A stretch of 64,000 nucleotides of DNA from Cyanophora paradoxa (lineage: Eukaryota > Glaucocystophyceae > Cyanophorales > Cyanophoraceae). Each line of letters begins with the position of its first letter. Position 1 is the stretch's first letter. The position numbers were made by a program, and so were the translations under genes. Under the pieces are notes generated by a model that was not told the DNA's origin, searched no databases, and worked only from the letters and a program-made list of their open reading frames with translations. Where the stretch lies: assembly GCA_004431415.1 (NCBI GenBank), contig QPMI01000679.1, positions 62,001 to 126,000 of the forward strand. The letters run 5' to 3'. Below, one piece after another: positions 1 through 10,508 of this stretch.

Positions 1-924
1 CCACGATCGAGCGGTGCGTCGATAGGTACTTCCGCATCGTCCTGCGCCAGAAGGGCTCATATGAGCCGCACGGGACAGGGGTACGGGGCGTGCGGCGGCG
101 CACCAGACGGATCCCCCGCCGGGGTACTGCTCCAGCTCGACTGGGATCTTGAGGAGGAGGCCGGAGCCGTCCGGCAGCCGCCACGTCGTGAACAGCATCT
201 GCGCGCGCGTCACCGACGTTAGCGCGGTACCCCCGAAGGCTCTAGATCTTAATCCCAGCAGGGGGAGCGCGCACGAGAGCCTGGAGGGACCAGCCGAAAT
301 AATTGTGCCTGTCCGCCCAGACCTGGATGCGCCCTAGGTCCTCCGGGTCCCCCGGGTCGGGTCCCCGCAGCTCCTCCACCAGCTCCTCCGACACGATGAA
401 CTGGGGGGGGGGGTAGAGGGGAGGGGGGTAGAGGAGCGAGTCGGTCGGTTCCGGTGGGGGTACAGCAATGCAAGCGAGAAGGAGGGGTACAGGCCCCGGA
501 CCTCATTGAATTCCTTGGCGCGGTTGCGGGACATGATACCCCGGACGGCGAAGGCGTGGGGCAGGTCGGGGGCGTCCACGACGCAGCGGAAGATGCGCGC
601 GGGGGCGCTGGGGTCCGAATCCACAGTGACGAGCCTGCCCCGAAGCTCGAAGCTCGCGGGGGCAGGGGCAAAGCGCCGGGCGGGCGCGGCGGCGGACCGG
701 GCCTCCACGGCGACGTCGATGTTTGCGTCCTTGTGCTCGACGATGACGCGCCAGTCCGCCGCCGACCCCGCCAGCATCTCCCGCAGCGTGAACCCAAACA
801 GCTCCTCCAAGTGCTCGACGTCGAGCGCGGCAATCCCCGCCGAGCCCGGCGACGATCCTGCCCCAGCCGGCGAAGAACCCGCCCAGCCCGGCGAAGAATC
901 GGAACTCGCCTCGTCCGCATTCAT
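1..924 (-). CDS. HMG-box-type nuclear protein paralogue (copy A), 5' part, cut by the window edge
   Basis: This is the N-terminal part of a gene whose full paralogue lies at 6180-9318 on the other strand. The start ATG is at 924 (MNADEASSD). Exon 1 encodes a Ser/Gly/Pro-rich leader followed by a conserved block (LEELFGFTLREML, then FELRGRLVTVDSD and HAFAVRGIMSRNRAKEFNE) that I cannot assign to a named family. The frame continues after short introns with FIVSEELVEELRGPDPGDPE and MLFTTWRLPDGSGLLL, and reaches the MRKYL block at the edge. An intron here starts GTACCCCG after VELE-Q; the same site reads GCACCCCG in the other copy. The gene faces away from CSN4, with about 400 bp between the two starts. 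That the missing part carries an HMG box is inferred only from the paralogue. Confidence 0.72.
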
Positions 925-1330
925 CGCTGCGCTGCCCAGCCTGCCCTCCGCTCAAGGCCGAATCGCAGGGACGTCGACTTCACATGCTGCATGTAGAGCA
1001 CATATCAGAGCGCTGCCCACGCGCTCGCCCTAGAGGTTCTGAAAGCTCGCAACGAAACGCAACGCTCACCTCGGAGGACAGCTGAACAACGACGGGACGA
1101 CGCAGAACGCTCTTCTTATCTACTCGCTCTGTGCTGGGAATCACGTATACCACGCTGGGCGCTGGGCGGGCCCGACGGCTGTCTGAGATGCTTCTGGATT
1201 CTAGAACGAGCAGAAGCGCAGCTGTGGGAGCTCCCCTCGCAGTGCCGGATCCGGCGCGGCGAGGCCCCAGGTCGACGTCTGCAGCTTACGACGATGCCCG
1301 TACCCGGCCCCAGAGATTTCCCCCCCTGAG
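925..1330. promoter_or_regulatory. Divergent intergenic region between the HMG-type gene and CSN4
   Basis: The starts of the leftward HMG-type gene (924) and the rightward CSN4 gene (1331) are about 400 bp apart, so this stretch must hold both promoters. I see no clear TATA box. Part of it is conserved in the inverted copy (about 5705-5860), including the CTGCAG-rich segment just upstream of the CSN4 start. Confidence 0.5.
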
Positions 1331-3342
1331 ATGGTGCTCACCGGCGAGTTCGCCCGCATCGCGGGCGTGGCGGACCAGAAGAGGAAGGTCGAGGAGTACA
1401 AGACGCTCCTTGGCCAGATCTTCGCCCGGAAAGCGGCCCCCGAGCTGAAGTCATTCGTTGAGCACAGTGCGCCCGCCGCCTTCGAGCGCAGCCGCGCGTA
1501 CCGCAACCGCGGTACGCGTGTTCGTACCGCTCTCCCTGACCGCTCCGGCGCAGTGGTCTCTGAGGAAGTCCCCCTCGTCGTCTCGCGCCAGCTGCTACAT
1601 GCATTCGCAAATTCACTCAAGACATTAGACAAGGAGCAGCACAAGGCGGTCGCACAGCACGCGCTCGAGAAGATCCAGGCGCGTGTGGTCTCGTTCGAGG
1701 AGCAGGTCACAGTCATACGGGAGGAGCTGGCGCAACTGCACGAAAACGACGAGGAGTGGGGCTTGGCGGCCAAGGTCCTCGCTGCAATACCGCTCGAGTC
1801 CGGCATCCGGTCGGCCCGGCCCCCTGCGACGCGCTGCCGCGCCTCCGGCCGACCGTCGTGCGCCGCGCAGCGTGGTCGAGGACGACTTCAAGATGGAGAA
1901 GTACGTCAAGATCGCGCAGCTGTACCTCGAGGACGACGAGTCGATCCAGGCGGAGGTGCCCCCCGCGCCGCGCCGGCGCTCCGCTCAGCGCGCCCCGGCC
2001 CAGCCGCCGACGCGCCGCCGCCCCGCAGGCGTACATCAACCGCGCGTCGCTGCTGCTGCCAAACAGCAGAGATCCCGCGCTGCGTTTGCGGTACAAGGCG
2101 CGCCCGCCCCGCGCCCGCCCCGCGCCCTGCCCCGCCCCGCACCCCGCCCCGCGCCGCGCCGTGCCTCTCTGACGCGCCGGGCGGCAGGTCTGCTACGCGC
2201 GGATCCTGGACTCGAAGCGAAAGTTCCTGGAGGCTGCGCTGCGCTACTACGAGCTCTCGCAGGTCGACTCGCGCGCCGAGCTCACCGGTGCGCGCGCGCG
2301 TACCCCCGCCGGGACCCTCTCCTCCGCCGACGCGCCTTGTGTCGCAGCGGGCCAGAGCGTCGACGAGGGCGAGCTGCTCATGGCTTTGGAGCACGCCGTT
2401 ACCTGCGCCATCCTGGCCCAGGCCGGGCCCCAGCGCTCCCGCGTCCTCGCAACCCTGTACCCCCTTTTCCCCCGGCGCCGCCGTCCTTTTACCCCCCGCC
2501 GACCTCCGCGCAGGCACAAGGACGAGCGCTGCTCGCGCCTCGACGTATTCCCCATCCTCCACAGCATTTACCTCGAGCGCATCCTCCGCGCCGCCGACGG
2601 TGCGTCGGAGCCGTCCCCCGCCGAAATGCCGTACCCCTCCCCGGAGCCGACGCCGGCCGCAGTTCAGCGGTTCGCGGAGACCCTCAAGCCGCATCAGATG
2701 GCCAAGCTCGCTGACGGCTCGACGGTCCTCGAGCGGGCCGTCGTCGAGCACAACCTCCTCAGGTGAGCCTTCCCCGAACCCGAACCGTCCGCGATGCCGT
2801 ACCCCCCTGAACGGCTTCGTACCCCCCTCCCGCAGCGCCTCGAAGCTGTACAACAACATCACGTTCGCGGAGCTAGGCTCCCTCCTCGGGATCGCCCCGG
2901 ACAAGGCGCGCCACCCTCCCTCCTCCCGGCCCGGCGCTCACCTGAGATCTGAGATCTGATCTGAGATCTGAGCGCAGGCGGAGCGGATTGCGTCGAAGAT
3001 GATCAGCGAGGACCGCATGCGCGGCTCCGTCGACCAGGTACCCCCCTCCCCCAACCCCCCCCCATTCCCTTATCTGATCTGAGCCAACTCCCCCCTCTCC
3101 CTCTCTTCTTCTAAGGTCCACGGCCTTATCCACTTCGAGTCCGGTCCGTCTTCCTCCTCCTTCGGAAAGCGGACAGAGCGGGCCCGCCCCTATTCTTACG
3201 CCCGCGTACCCCCCCCCCCCCTGCAGACGCGGAGACGCTGCGGCAGTGGGACGCGCAGGTGGAGGGGGTCTGCACGGCCGTCAACAACATCGTCTCCTCG
3301 CTCACACCGGAGCAGCTCTCCCTCGCCGGCGTCCGCGCCTAG
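1331..3342 (+). CDS. CSN4: COP9 signalosome complex subunit 4 (CSN4), PCI-domain protein
   Basis: CSN4 is a scaffold subunit of the COP9 signalosome, which removes NEDD8 from cullin-RING ubiquitin ligases in nucleus and cytoplasm. The spliced product is close to the usual length of about 400 residues and follows the family from end to end: N-terminal helical repeats (VVSRQLLHAFANSLKTLD, LEKIQARVVSFEEQVTVIRE, VLAAIPLESGIR), then EKYVKIAQLYLEDDESIQAE, AYINRASLLLPNS, VCYARILDSKRKFLEAALRY, QRSRVLATLYKDERCSRLD, and the PCI winged-helix part with AVVEHNLLSASKLYNNITF and ISEDRMRGSVDQVHGLIHFE. It ends at TAG 3340-3342 after LAGVRA. About eight short introns; one donor is GC (AAG|GCGCGC at 2098) and another starts GTACCCCCC (3038). 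The first exon is duplicated in broken form at 5585-5694. Confidence 0.95.
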
Positions 3343-3885
3343 CCAGCCAGCTAGCTAGCTAGGCCCAGGGCGGGGCGGGGCCTAGTCGTCCAGTCTGCCC
3401 CGAGCGGCTTGCCCGCCGGCTAGATAGCTAGGCCCGGGGCGTATCTGTCTTCCCCGTGGGGGAGCTCGCCCGGAGCAGCTCGCTTTCTCTTGCCTTCGCA
3501 GGCGTCCGCGCCTAGGGCGTCCGGCCCTCTCTTCCGCCCCTCCCTCCTTCTCTTCTTCTTCCTCGTCCTACGCCTCTCCTCTCTGCTGCCGCTGTTCAGC
3601 GCCCCGATCTCCTGTAAGAAATCTCGAGAAGGGAGCTGAGCTCGCGGGGCGGGCGGGCAAGCTATCTATCTATCTGTGCGGCTGTACCCCCGGGCCCCTC
3701 TCCCCCCTCTCCGCCTCCGCATCCCCCCCCTCCTCGCCTTCTTCGTCCTCGTCGGGATCCTCCGCCCCGGCGGCGGCGCGGGCGGCGCGGGGCCCCCGGC
3801 CCGGCCCGGCCCGCCGCCGGAAGAGAGAGAGGAAGGCAGTGTGGCCTTTGGGGAAGAACGTCGGGTGGCAGACCTAACAAGAAAG
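3343..3885. other. Convergent intergenic region, CSN4 to tRNA methyltransferase
   Basis: CSN4 and the leftward methyltransferase gene end toward each other here. The stretch holds AGCC/CTAG repeats (3341-3440), a repeated phrase GGCGTCCGCGCCTAG (3329 and 3501) and pyrimidine-rich DNA. I see no supported gene. Confidence 0.5.
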
Positions 3886-5236
3886 TCAGTAACCGTTTCG
3901 CGGCTTTTCAAAAAGAATCTGAAGGAGGGGTAGAGCGCCAGCGCGCACGGGCGGCCTGACGTCCCACTCCCTGTGCTCCACCTCCATCACTCTGGGTACG
4001 GGATCAGGGAAGCGGGGGAGGAAGGGGGGAGGGGGGTACGGGCGCGCCGCTCGAGGCGGAGGGGGTGCCCCTCCTCGTCGTTGAACTCGATCAGGTGCAC
4101 CACCTGGGGTACGGTGAACTCGGGTGGACGCCGGGGGTACCCCGAAGGGCTTCGTTCGCGCGCCTGGGTGATGTTGGGCGTGTATGCCACGAGGAGCCCC
4201 CCCGATCGGAGCGCGCGGCATGCCGACCCCAGTACCTGCTCATACCCGTACCCCCAGCTCAGTTCCGCGTTGCGGGGACCGCTGCTGGAGGGGTACGCGC
4301 CTTCCAGGGTTCCATCATGTCGAGCGCGATTGCGTCAAACGCGGCCTCGTCGGGTGTACCCAGCGCCGGCTCTGGGCCGTCCCACGCGGCCGCCAGGTCC
4401 CCGACCCTAAACTCCACGTTCGAAACCTGCGGGGGCGCGTTTCCGGGGTACGCTCAATCCCGGACGGGGAGGGGTACGCGGGCGCACGTCGCGACCCTCG
4501 CGGGCCTTGACCCACTTTCGCAGGTTCGCCTGCATCCCAGCTGCTGGGTACGGCGCGCACGACGGGGGTTACGGAGGGCGGGAGGGGAGGGGGGTACCTG
4601 GGCGACGACGGAGAACTCGGGGCGGGCCTCGAAGGAGAGTACCCGTCCGGAGGGCCCGACCGCCCGTGAGAGGTACAGCGTCAGGCCGCCGCTGCGCAAA
4701 CGCCTAATTTCAAGACGGGCGCGCAGAAAGAAGGGCGAGGGTCCGCGCGCCTGCCGGATCCCGCCTCCAGGACGGTCTGGCCGGGCTCCAGGTCCAGAAG
4801 CTGGCACATCGCCCCCGCGTCCTTCGGGTCTGCACGCGCGCGCTCGCTCGGGGCGCCCGCAGCGCGGCTTGAGGGTGCGCGCACATGCGACGGTCGGGCC
4901 CCTGCGGCGCGCGCGACCGGCCGATCAGCCGAGGGCGGCCGGGCGCGCCGGGATCGCGTGCGGGCGCGGCGCACCGCTTCATGCTCGTGACGAAGCTGGC
5001 GAGCGTGGGTCGGTACAGCTGCATCCGGACCTCCTTCTGCTTCTTCTTCTCGCCCTCCTCGCCCTCGCCCTCCGCGGCCGCCGCCGCGTCGCGCTTCGCC
5101 CGGCCGCGGCGCGCGCTGACGTAGCCGCCAATCTCGGTCGCGACGATGTCCTCGTGCGTAATGAAGCCCCTGCTCCACTGGAATGACGCGCCGGGCTTGA
5201 GCTCTGGAACCTCCCACTCTCGCCCTTTCCTGCCGA
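3886..5236 (-). CDS. tRNA (adenine-58-N1)-methyltransferase catalytic subunit, TRMT61/TrmI type
   Basis: This enzyme transfers a methyl group from S-adenosylmethionine to N1 of A58 in the tRNA T-loop. Reading leftward, the exons give an N-terminal barrel-like part (FITHEDIVATEIGGYVSAR), then MQLYRPTLASFVTSMKR, a PKDAGAMCQLLDLEPGQTVL segment continuing EAGSGSGGLTLYLSRAVGP (the SAM-binding motif I), SGRVLSFEARPEFSVVAQ, a central FDAIALDM-type motif, AYTPNITQ, and the end VMEVEHREWDVRPP. The methionine start is not resolved: the frame is open upstream of 5220 without a clear ATG, so a small upstream exon is possible. SGSGG plus NITQ resembles the mitochondrial-type TRMT61B, but a cytosolic TRMT61A role is not excluded. 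Several introns start GTACCCC on this strand. Confidence 0.85.
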
Positions 5237-5584
5237 GATTTATCGCCCCTTTACCGTGTTTTTAAAAAGCCGCGCGCTTCGCTTCAGGGCGGCGAGGCGG
5301 CACGCGGGCGCCTCGAGCGATCACGCGCGCCTGTCCTTGAGGACTAACGCTTCTCCAAACTTGAGCCGAAGCCCCCGATCGCCGCCCGGACTGTCCGACG
5401 CGGCCGCGGACGAGCTCGAGAACCGGCACGCCGACATCGCCCGGCACGAGCTACTCCGCAGCCTCGCCGCCAGCATGCTGCTGCTGTTAACGTTTCTAAG
5501 CCTAGCTAGCTATAGTCGATCGAACGCCCTGGCCAACTGGTTTGCTGGACGCTATACCCTGCCGTCTGAGTTCAGGTGCATGCG

Positions 5585-5694
5585 GGCCGCTTTCCGGGCG
5601 AAGATCTGGCCGAGGAGCGTCTTATACTCACCTTCCTCTTCTGTTCCGCCACGCCCGCAATGCATATGCGCGCGAACTCGCCGGCGAGCACCAT
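5585..5694 (-). pseudogene. Truncated inverted copy of CSN4 exon 1
   Basis: The frame starts at 5694 with MVLAGEFARI, as in CSN4, then has a 3-base insertion (adding one residue before AGVAEQKRK). It loses 4 bases just after QKRKV, which shifts the frame. Homology to CSN4 stops at the GCGGCC that follows FARKA. Nothing of the later CSN4 exons is found to the left, so this is a broken by-product of the inverted duplication. Confidence 0.85.
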
Positions 5695-7089
5695 CGTAGC
5701 GGGGGGAGCTTCTGGGGGTGGGTACAGGCGTGTCGTAAGCTGCAGACGTCGACCTGGGGCCTCGCCGCGCCGGATCCGGATCCGGAAGCCAGTGCTCGCA
5801 TGTGTGCGCGACGCTGCGCGTGCACGCGCAGCGTCGCGCACAGCTGCTCTTCGCATTCCAGAACCCAGATCTTGGACAGCCGGTTTCAGCTCATCGGCTT
5901 CAGCACGTTTCGAAGTTCAGGCGCCGTTTTGCGTTCAGGCTAGCTTTGCCGGCGCCAGTGCGCGGTATACTTGAGCCCTGGCACCGAGCTAGCCGCTTTG
6001 AGCATGTTTAGCCCAAACCGCAGCCCGCCCGTCGTTGTCTCAACTTTCCTGCGCGGATCCGTCGAGGTCAGGGGGACCATTTGAGGTGCGCCGCTCCGTT
6101 GGGCGAACTTGCAATTGGAACGCGCTCACGCTCTTTGCAGTATGCGCAGGCCCCAGCGCTAGCGGCGGACAGCGCAGCGATGAACGCAGACGGGGCGGGC
6201 TCCGATTCTTCGCCGGGCTGGGCGAGTTCTTCCCCGGGCTCGGCGGGGATGGCCGCGCTCGACGTCGAGCACTTGGAGGAGCTGTTTGGGTTCACGCTGC
6301 GGGAGATGCTGGCGGGGTCGGCGGCGGACTGGCGCGTCATCCTCGAGCACAAGGACGCAAACATCGACTTCGCCGTGGAGTCCCGGTCCGCCGCCGCGCC
6401 CGCCCGGCGCGTTGCCCCTGCCCCCGCGAGCTTCGAGCTTCGGGGCAGGCTCGTCACTGTGGATTCGGACCCAAGCGCCCCCGCGCGCATCTTCCGCTGC
6501 GCCGTGGACGTCCCCGACCTGCCCCACGCCTTCGCCGTCCGGGGTATCATGTCCCGCAACCGCGCCAAGGAATTCAATGAGGTCCGGGGCCTGTACCCCT
6601 CCCCCTCGCTTGCATTGCTGTACCCCCACCGGAACCGACCGACTCGCTCCTCTACCCCCCTCCCCTCTACCCCCCCCCCCAGTTCATCGTGTCGGAGGAG
6701 CTGGTGGAGGAGCTGCGGGGACCCGACCCGGGGGACCCGGAGGACCTAGGGCGCATCCAGGTCTGGGCGGACAGGCACAATTATTTCGGCTGGTCCCTCC
6801 AGGCTCTCGTGCGCGCTCCCCCTGCTGGGATTAAGATCTAGAGCCTTCGGGGGTACCGCTTTAACGTCTTTGACGCGCGCGCAGATGCTGTTCACGACGT
6901 GGCGGCTGCCGGACGGCTCCGGCCTCCTCCTCAAGATCCCAGTCGAGCTCGAGCAGCACCCCGGTGGAACCGGTTCCGTCTGGCGCGCCGCCGCCCCCGC
7001 CGTACCCCTGTCCCGTGCGGCTCACATGAGCCCGCCCTTCTTGCGCAGGACGATGCGGAAGTACCTCTCGAAGCACCGCTCGATCGTGG
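5585..7089. repeat. Right arm of the inverted segmental duplication
   Basis: This is the reverse-complement partner of 1-1440. It carries the CSN4 exon-1 remnant, a diverged promoter segment and the first exons of the full HMG-box gene. Past 7089 the comparison is lost because the left arm leaves the window. Confidence 0.88.
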
Positions 7090-9318
7090 CTTATCAGGTC
7101 GCCCCCGCCCCCGACGGGCCCGGGTGCAGGCGCGCCGTGTACCCCGCTCCGCCCCGCCCTCCTTTGCTGAAGACTAGGGGGTACAGGATCAAATGCACGC
7201 TTCTGGACAGGAGGCGAGACGTGATGGCGTTCCTGCCGGACGCGCTCCACTCGCAGCTCTTCGCCCGCGTCTGGGCCAAGACCAGCCTGAGCGCCGTGCG
7301 GCCGCCCCCTCGGTTTTAGCGTAGCCGTCCCCCCCCCCCCCCCCCCCCCCTCAGCTCAGCCCGGCCCGGCCCGGCCCGCGGCAGGTTCGGGTGGTCCTGT
7401 CGGAGTACGCAAAGGCGTGCACCGCGGCGGGATCCGCGCGCTCCGCGGGGCCCCTCTCCTTCCTCTCCGGCTCGGCCGGCCCTCCTTTACAGCTGCGGCG
7501 CCCGGGCGGCCTGCGCCTCGGCCCCTCGCCCTTCGTGCTGCACGCCTTCTCGCCCTCGCGGGCCGCGGAACCGGGGCCGGAGTCGAACGTTCCTCCGGGA
7601 CCGGAGGCGAACGTTCCTGCCCCCAAGGCGAACGAGCTTTTTTACGACTTCGTGGGCATAAAGGCGCGCCCCGCCCCACTCGGCCTCCCCCTCGCCCTTT
7701 GCTTTCCGTCCGTCCGACGCCGTCCCGCCCCGCCCCGCAGGAAGAGGGACTGGCGGCGGAGGAGCGGGCGGCGGCGGCGGGCCCTGGCGCCCTCCACGGG
7801 ACCGTCCCCGAGGTCGAGGGCCTCATCGCCCCCCGCGTCCTCGCCCGCGTGCGCCCGCCCCTCAGATCATATCTGATCTGATCCGATCTGATCCGATCTG
7901 AGCAGTCTGCGGAGGCGGCGCGGGCGTCGCTGGAGCTCGCCCTCCGCCTCGAGTCCATGTCCCTCGCCGACCGCGCGCCCCCGCCCCGCCCCGCCCCGCC
8001 CCGCCCCGCCCGCCTCGGCACCTGAGGCGACGCGGCTGACAGCGCCGCCCGCGCAGTGCCGCAGCTGCGCCGCCCCGCCGGCCCCGCCCCGCCGCCGAGG
8101 GCGGCGAGGCGCCGCCGCCGCCGCCGACGCTGCCGCGCCCGGTGGTCCCGCCCAAGGCCCTCGCCCGGCCCCGGCCCGAGGAGGCGGGTCCCGGCGCCGA
8201 GTTCGGCCACTCGGACGGCGGGTGCGCAGGCACTCCTGCCCGCCCCGAGCTTAAGGCCCCCAGGGGCCCAAGCGATACACTCCCGCAGGCGGATGCTCTT
8301 CACGTGTGATCGCGTGGACGCCATCCTGCAGTCCGAGCCGGAGTGCGCCCTTGCCCCGCGCGCCCCCAGCCTGGTACCCGGCCCGCCTCTCACCTGAGCA
8401 GCCTCGAGGCCGAGGCGGTGGCGGCGCGGGTCGCGGGGGAGTGGGCGCGCCTCTCCGACGCGGAGCGCGCGGCGTGGGACGCCGCCGCATACTCTTCGAA
8501 GCGCCGCATGTCCGCGCCCTCTGTTCCCGTACCCCTCCCCGCCCCGGGCCCCTCCGGCTCCGCCCCGGTCCCCTCCGCCCCGGGCCCCTCCGCTCCCGCC
8601 CCCGCACCTTTGCCAACGGCCGCCGTGCCGCGCGCCGACGCGCCTCCTGCGCTCCACATGGCGCGGCCCATCGCGCCCCGGTGCGTGTACCCCCCGCCCC
8701 CCGCTCCCTCCTTCCCCCGCTGAGAATGGGCGCAGGGGGGGGCCGGAGGCGGCTGTACCCTCGAAGCCTCTGGACTTGTCCGGAATGCCCTCCTGGCGCA
8801 AGAAGCGCGTCGTGAAGAAGAAGAAGAACAAAGAGGCGGCCGCGCCGCCTCCGCAGCCGCTGCGGGCCCGGCCCCTCGCCCCCGCCGCCCTCCCCTCCTC
8901 CGACCCTGGCTTCCGCGCCCTCGCCCCCCAGTTCACATTCTTCTCCGGATCCCCGTACCCCCCTTTGCAACCGCCGCAGCCGGCGCCGCCGCCGGCGGAG
9001 GCGGACCCCACCTTCGCTCTGGTACCCGTGACTCTCGTCTACTTCGGTACCCCCCTACAGGCTCCCCAGCTGCAGCCGGGCACCCCGGCTGCCGCTCCCG
9101 CACCCACGCCAGCGCCAGCTGCAGCCGCCGCCGAGCTCGAGACCCCAGGGGCGCCGGCACAGGCGGCGCCGGCGGGCATAGGGATGCAAATGGGTCGGGG
9201 GCCCGACAGTCCCTCGTCGGAGCTTAAGCTCGACCTGGGTGTGCTGGACATGGTGGACATGGACGGCTCTATAGCTAGTTGCAGCCGGGCCGTCGACCCG
9301 TCGACTGTCGACCCATAG
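6180..9318 (+). CDS. HMG-box protein with a conserved N-terminal block (copy B, complete)
   Basis: The start chosen is ATG 6180 (MNADGAGSD), which matches the start in copy A. Exon 1 carries the conserved block shared with copy A. After introns come FIVSEELVEELRG, MLFTTWRLPDGSGLLL, MRKYLSKHRSIVAYQ, IKCTLLDRRRDVMAFLPDAL, VVLSEYAKACTAAG and NELFYDFVGIK. Near the C-terminus, MLFTCDRVDAILQSEPE followed by LEAEAVAARVAGEWARLSDA and ERAAWDAAAYSSKRR fits helices 1-3 of an HMG box. A basic KKRVVKKKKNK stretch and a Pro/Ala-rich tail follow, ending at 9318. A chromatin role is inferred from the HMG box. The N-terminal block is unassigned, and the splice joining MRKYL to IKCTLL is ambiguous. One donor is GC (AAG|GCGCGC, 7664) and another probably GC (about 6954). 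Confidence 0.72.
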
Positions 9319-9713
9319 AGTTGCCCGTCGACTCGTACCGCAGGCGCGCCCTCGTCCCGAGATATGCATGCGCAGGTCATGATCAGGGGCCAGGCCATCG
9401 GTGCATCATGGCAGGGCCAGCTGCAGCGCCAGCGCGTGAAGTTAGCTTAGCCCTTAGCGCAGCTGTAGCGCAGGTTTGGTAAATTAATATGTATTTTATC
9501 GGTAGTTCGTAAAGGAATCAATAAAAATAATATAAGTATCGTGGAATCTTTGTAAATTATGTATATAAAATATGTAATCGCGATATAGCCGATATGTATT
9601 TACGATGCGCGATGTGTATCTAAAACAACTACAATGTGCTGCTTGGGACGCGCCCCATACTGCGGCGAGGCGTCTCTAACGTTAACGGGGCGATTTGATC
9701 TTGCGGGGGGACC
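9319..9713. other. AT-rich intergenic stretch
   Basis: About 9480-9620 is markedly AT-rich (ATAAAAATAATATAAGTAT and similar), unlike the genes around it. It probably holds the 3' end of the HMG-box transcript. No gene or RNA structure is recognised. Confidence 0.45.
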
Positions 9714-9962
9714 ATGCAGGTGGCCGATCCGAATCCAGAGAAGAGGAGGGTGTACGTGTTCGACATTTCGGCCCTCGCGATCGGCGGCATTCCCGAGGTG
9801 CCCGAGCTCGAGTTGATCGATTTCATGATTTTCGCAACCGATCGCGACCACGCGGCCCGTGCCGTGTGCTCGGCTGCATCACTTCGAGCTCGCCGGGCGC
9901 CCGCCGCGCCTCCGCCCGCTACGTCGCCCTCTTCCGGAGCGGTCTGGTGTGTGTCGCTCTAG
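9714..9962 (+). CDS. Possible small hypothetical protein
   Basis: An open frame of 82 codons begins MQVADPNPEKRRVYVFDI. Its first 45 or so residues have a natural amino-acid mixture (LELIDFMIFATDRD) rather than the Arg/Pro/Ala mixture of shadow frames. The C-terminal half becomes Ala/Pro-rich and may run into an intron. I do not recognise a family. It could be one exon of a larger gene or chance. Confidence 0.3.
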   Translation: MQVADPNPEKRRVYVFDISALAIGGIPEVPELELIDFMIFATDRDHAARAVCSAASLRARRAPAAPPPATSPSSGAVWCVSL

Positions 9963-10508
9963 ATCTATCCGTAGGCCCCCCCCACGCTAATTTTTGAGCC
10001 TCATGCAGGGATGCGCCGTATGGTGGGCGCGGGCGCGAGAACGCCCGCCTCAACCCCGCCCTCTTCGCATATGCATAGTGATCATGGCACGAATTTGGTT
10101 GCATTACTAGTTACCTCGGATATCTTAATAATTGATTTGGCCATCGTATGGAACATAGGCCATCGTATATATGGAAGTCAGCCTTAGCTATAGATTTTGG
10201 ACGGAAATTGAGAGGACAGGGGGGGCGGAAAGGGACCGTCGGCCGGAAATTGAAATGACAGGGCCCGGAGGGGGGGGGGGGAGGGGGGGGGGGAAGGGGG
10301 GGGGCGTTTGGCGGCCGAGAGGGAGGGGACCGCAAATCTGAACCTAGATCTCGATAGGGGAGCCACCGGGCCTTCACAGCGGCTTCCTCAGCTGAGAAGC
10401 GCGAGCAGTAGTAAGCGCGAGGTGCGGCCCGGGGCGCTGAGGGGGCCGGCCTAGCATCCAGGCCGAGATTTAGATCTAGAGCCTCGGAGCGCGGCGGGAG
10501 CGCAGCCC
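9963..10508. other. Intergenic region with a long poly-G tract
   Basis: No supported gene. About 10262-10306 consists almost only of G with rare A. The GNAT gene ends into this region from the right. Confidence 0.5.

Larger units (their letters stand above)
1..1440. repeat. Left arm of an inverted segmental duplication
   Basis: The reverse complement of this interval matches 5585-7089, with base 1 here pairing with about 7089. The shared part covers the HMG-type gene 5' exons and introns and the first CSN4 exon. Coding blocks are nearly identical. The spacer between the two gene starts (about 1010-1200 here, 5860-6090 there) has diverged more. The left arm may extend beyond the window. Confidence 0.88.

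Noticed and set aside
4065-5186. 373-codon + strand frame opposite the tRNA methyltransferase
   Set aside because: The - strand carries the conserved methyltransferase motifs exon by exon; the + frame is Arg/Pro/Gly-rich shadow sequence.
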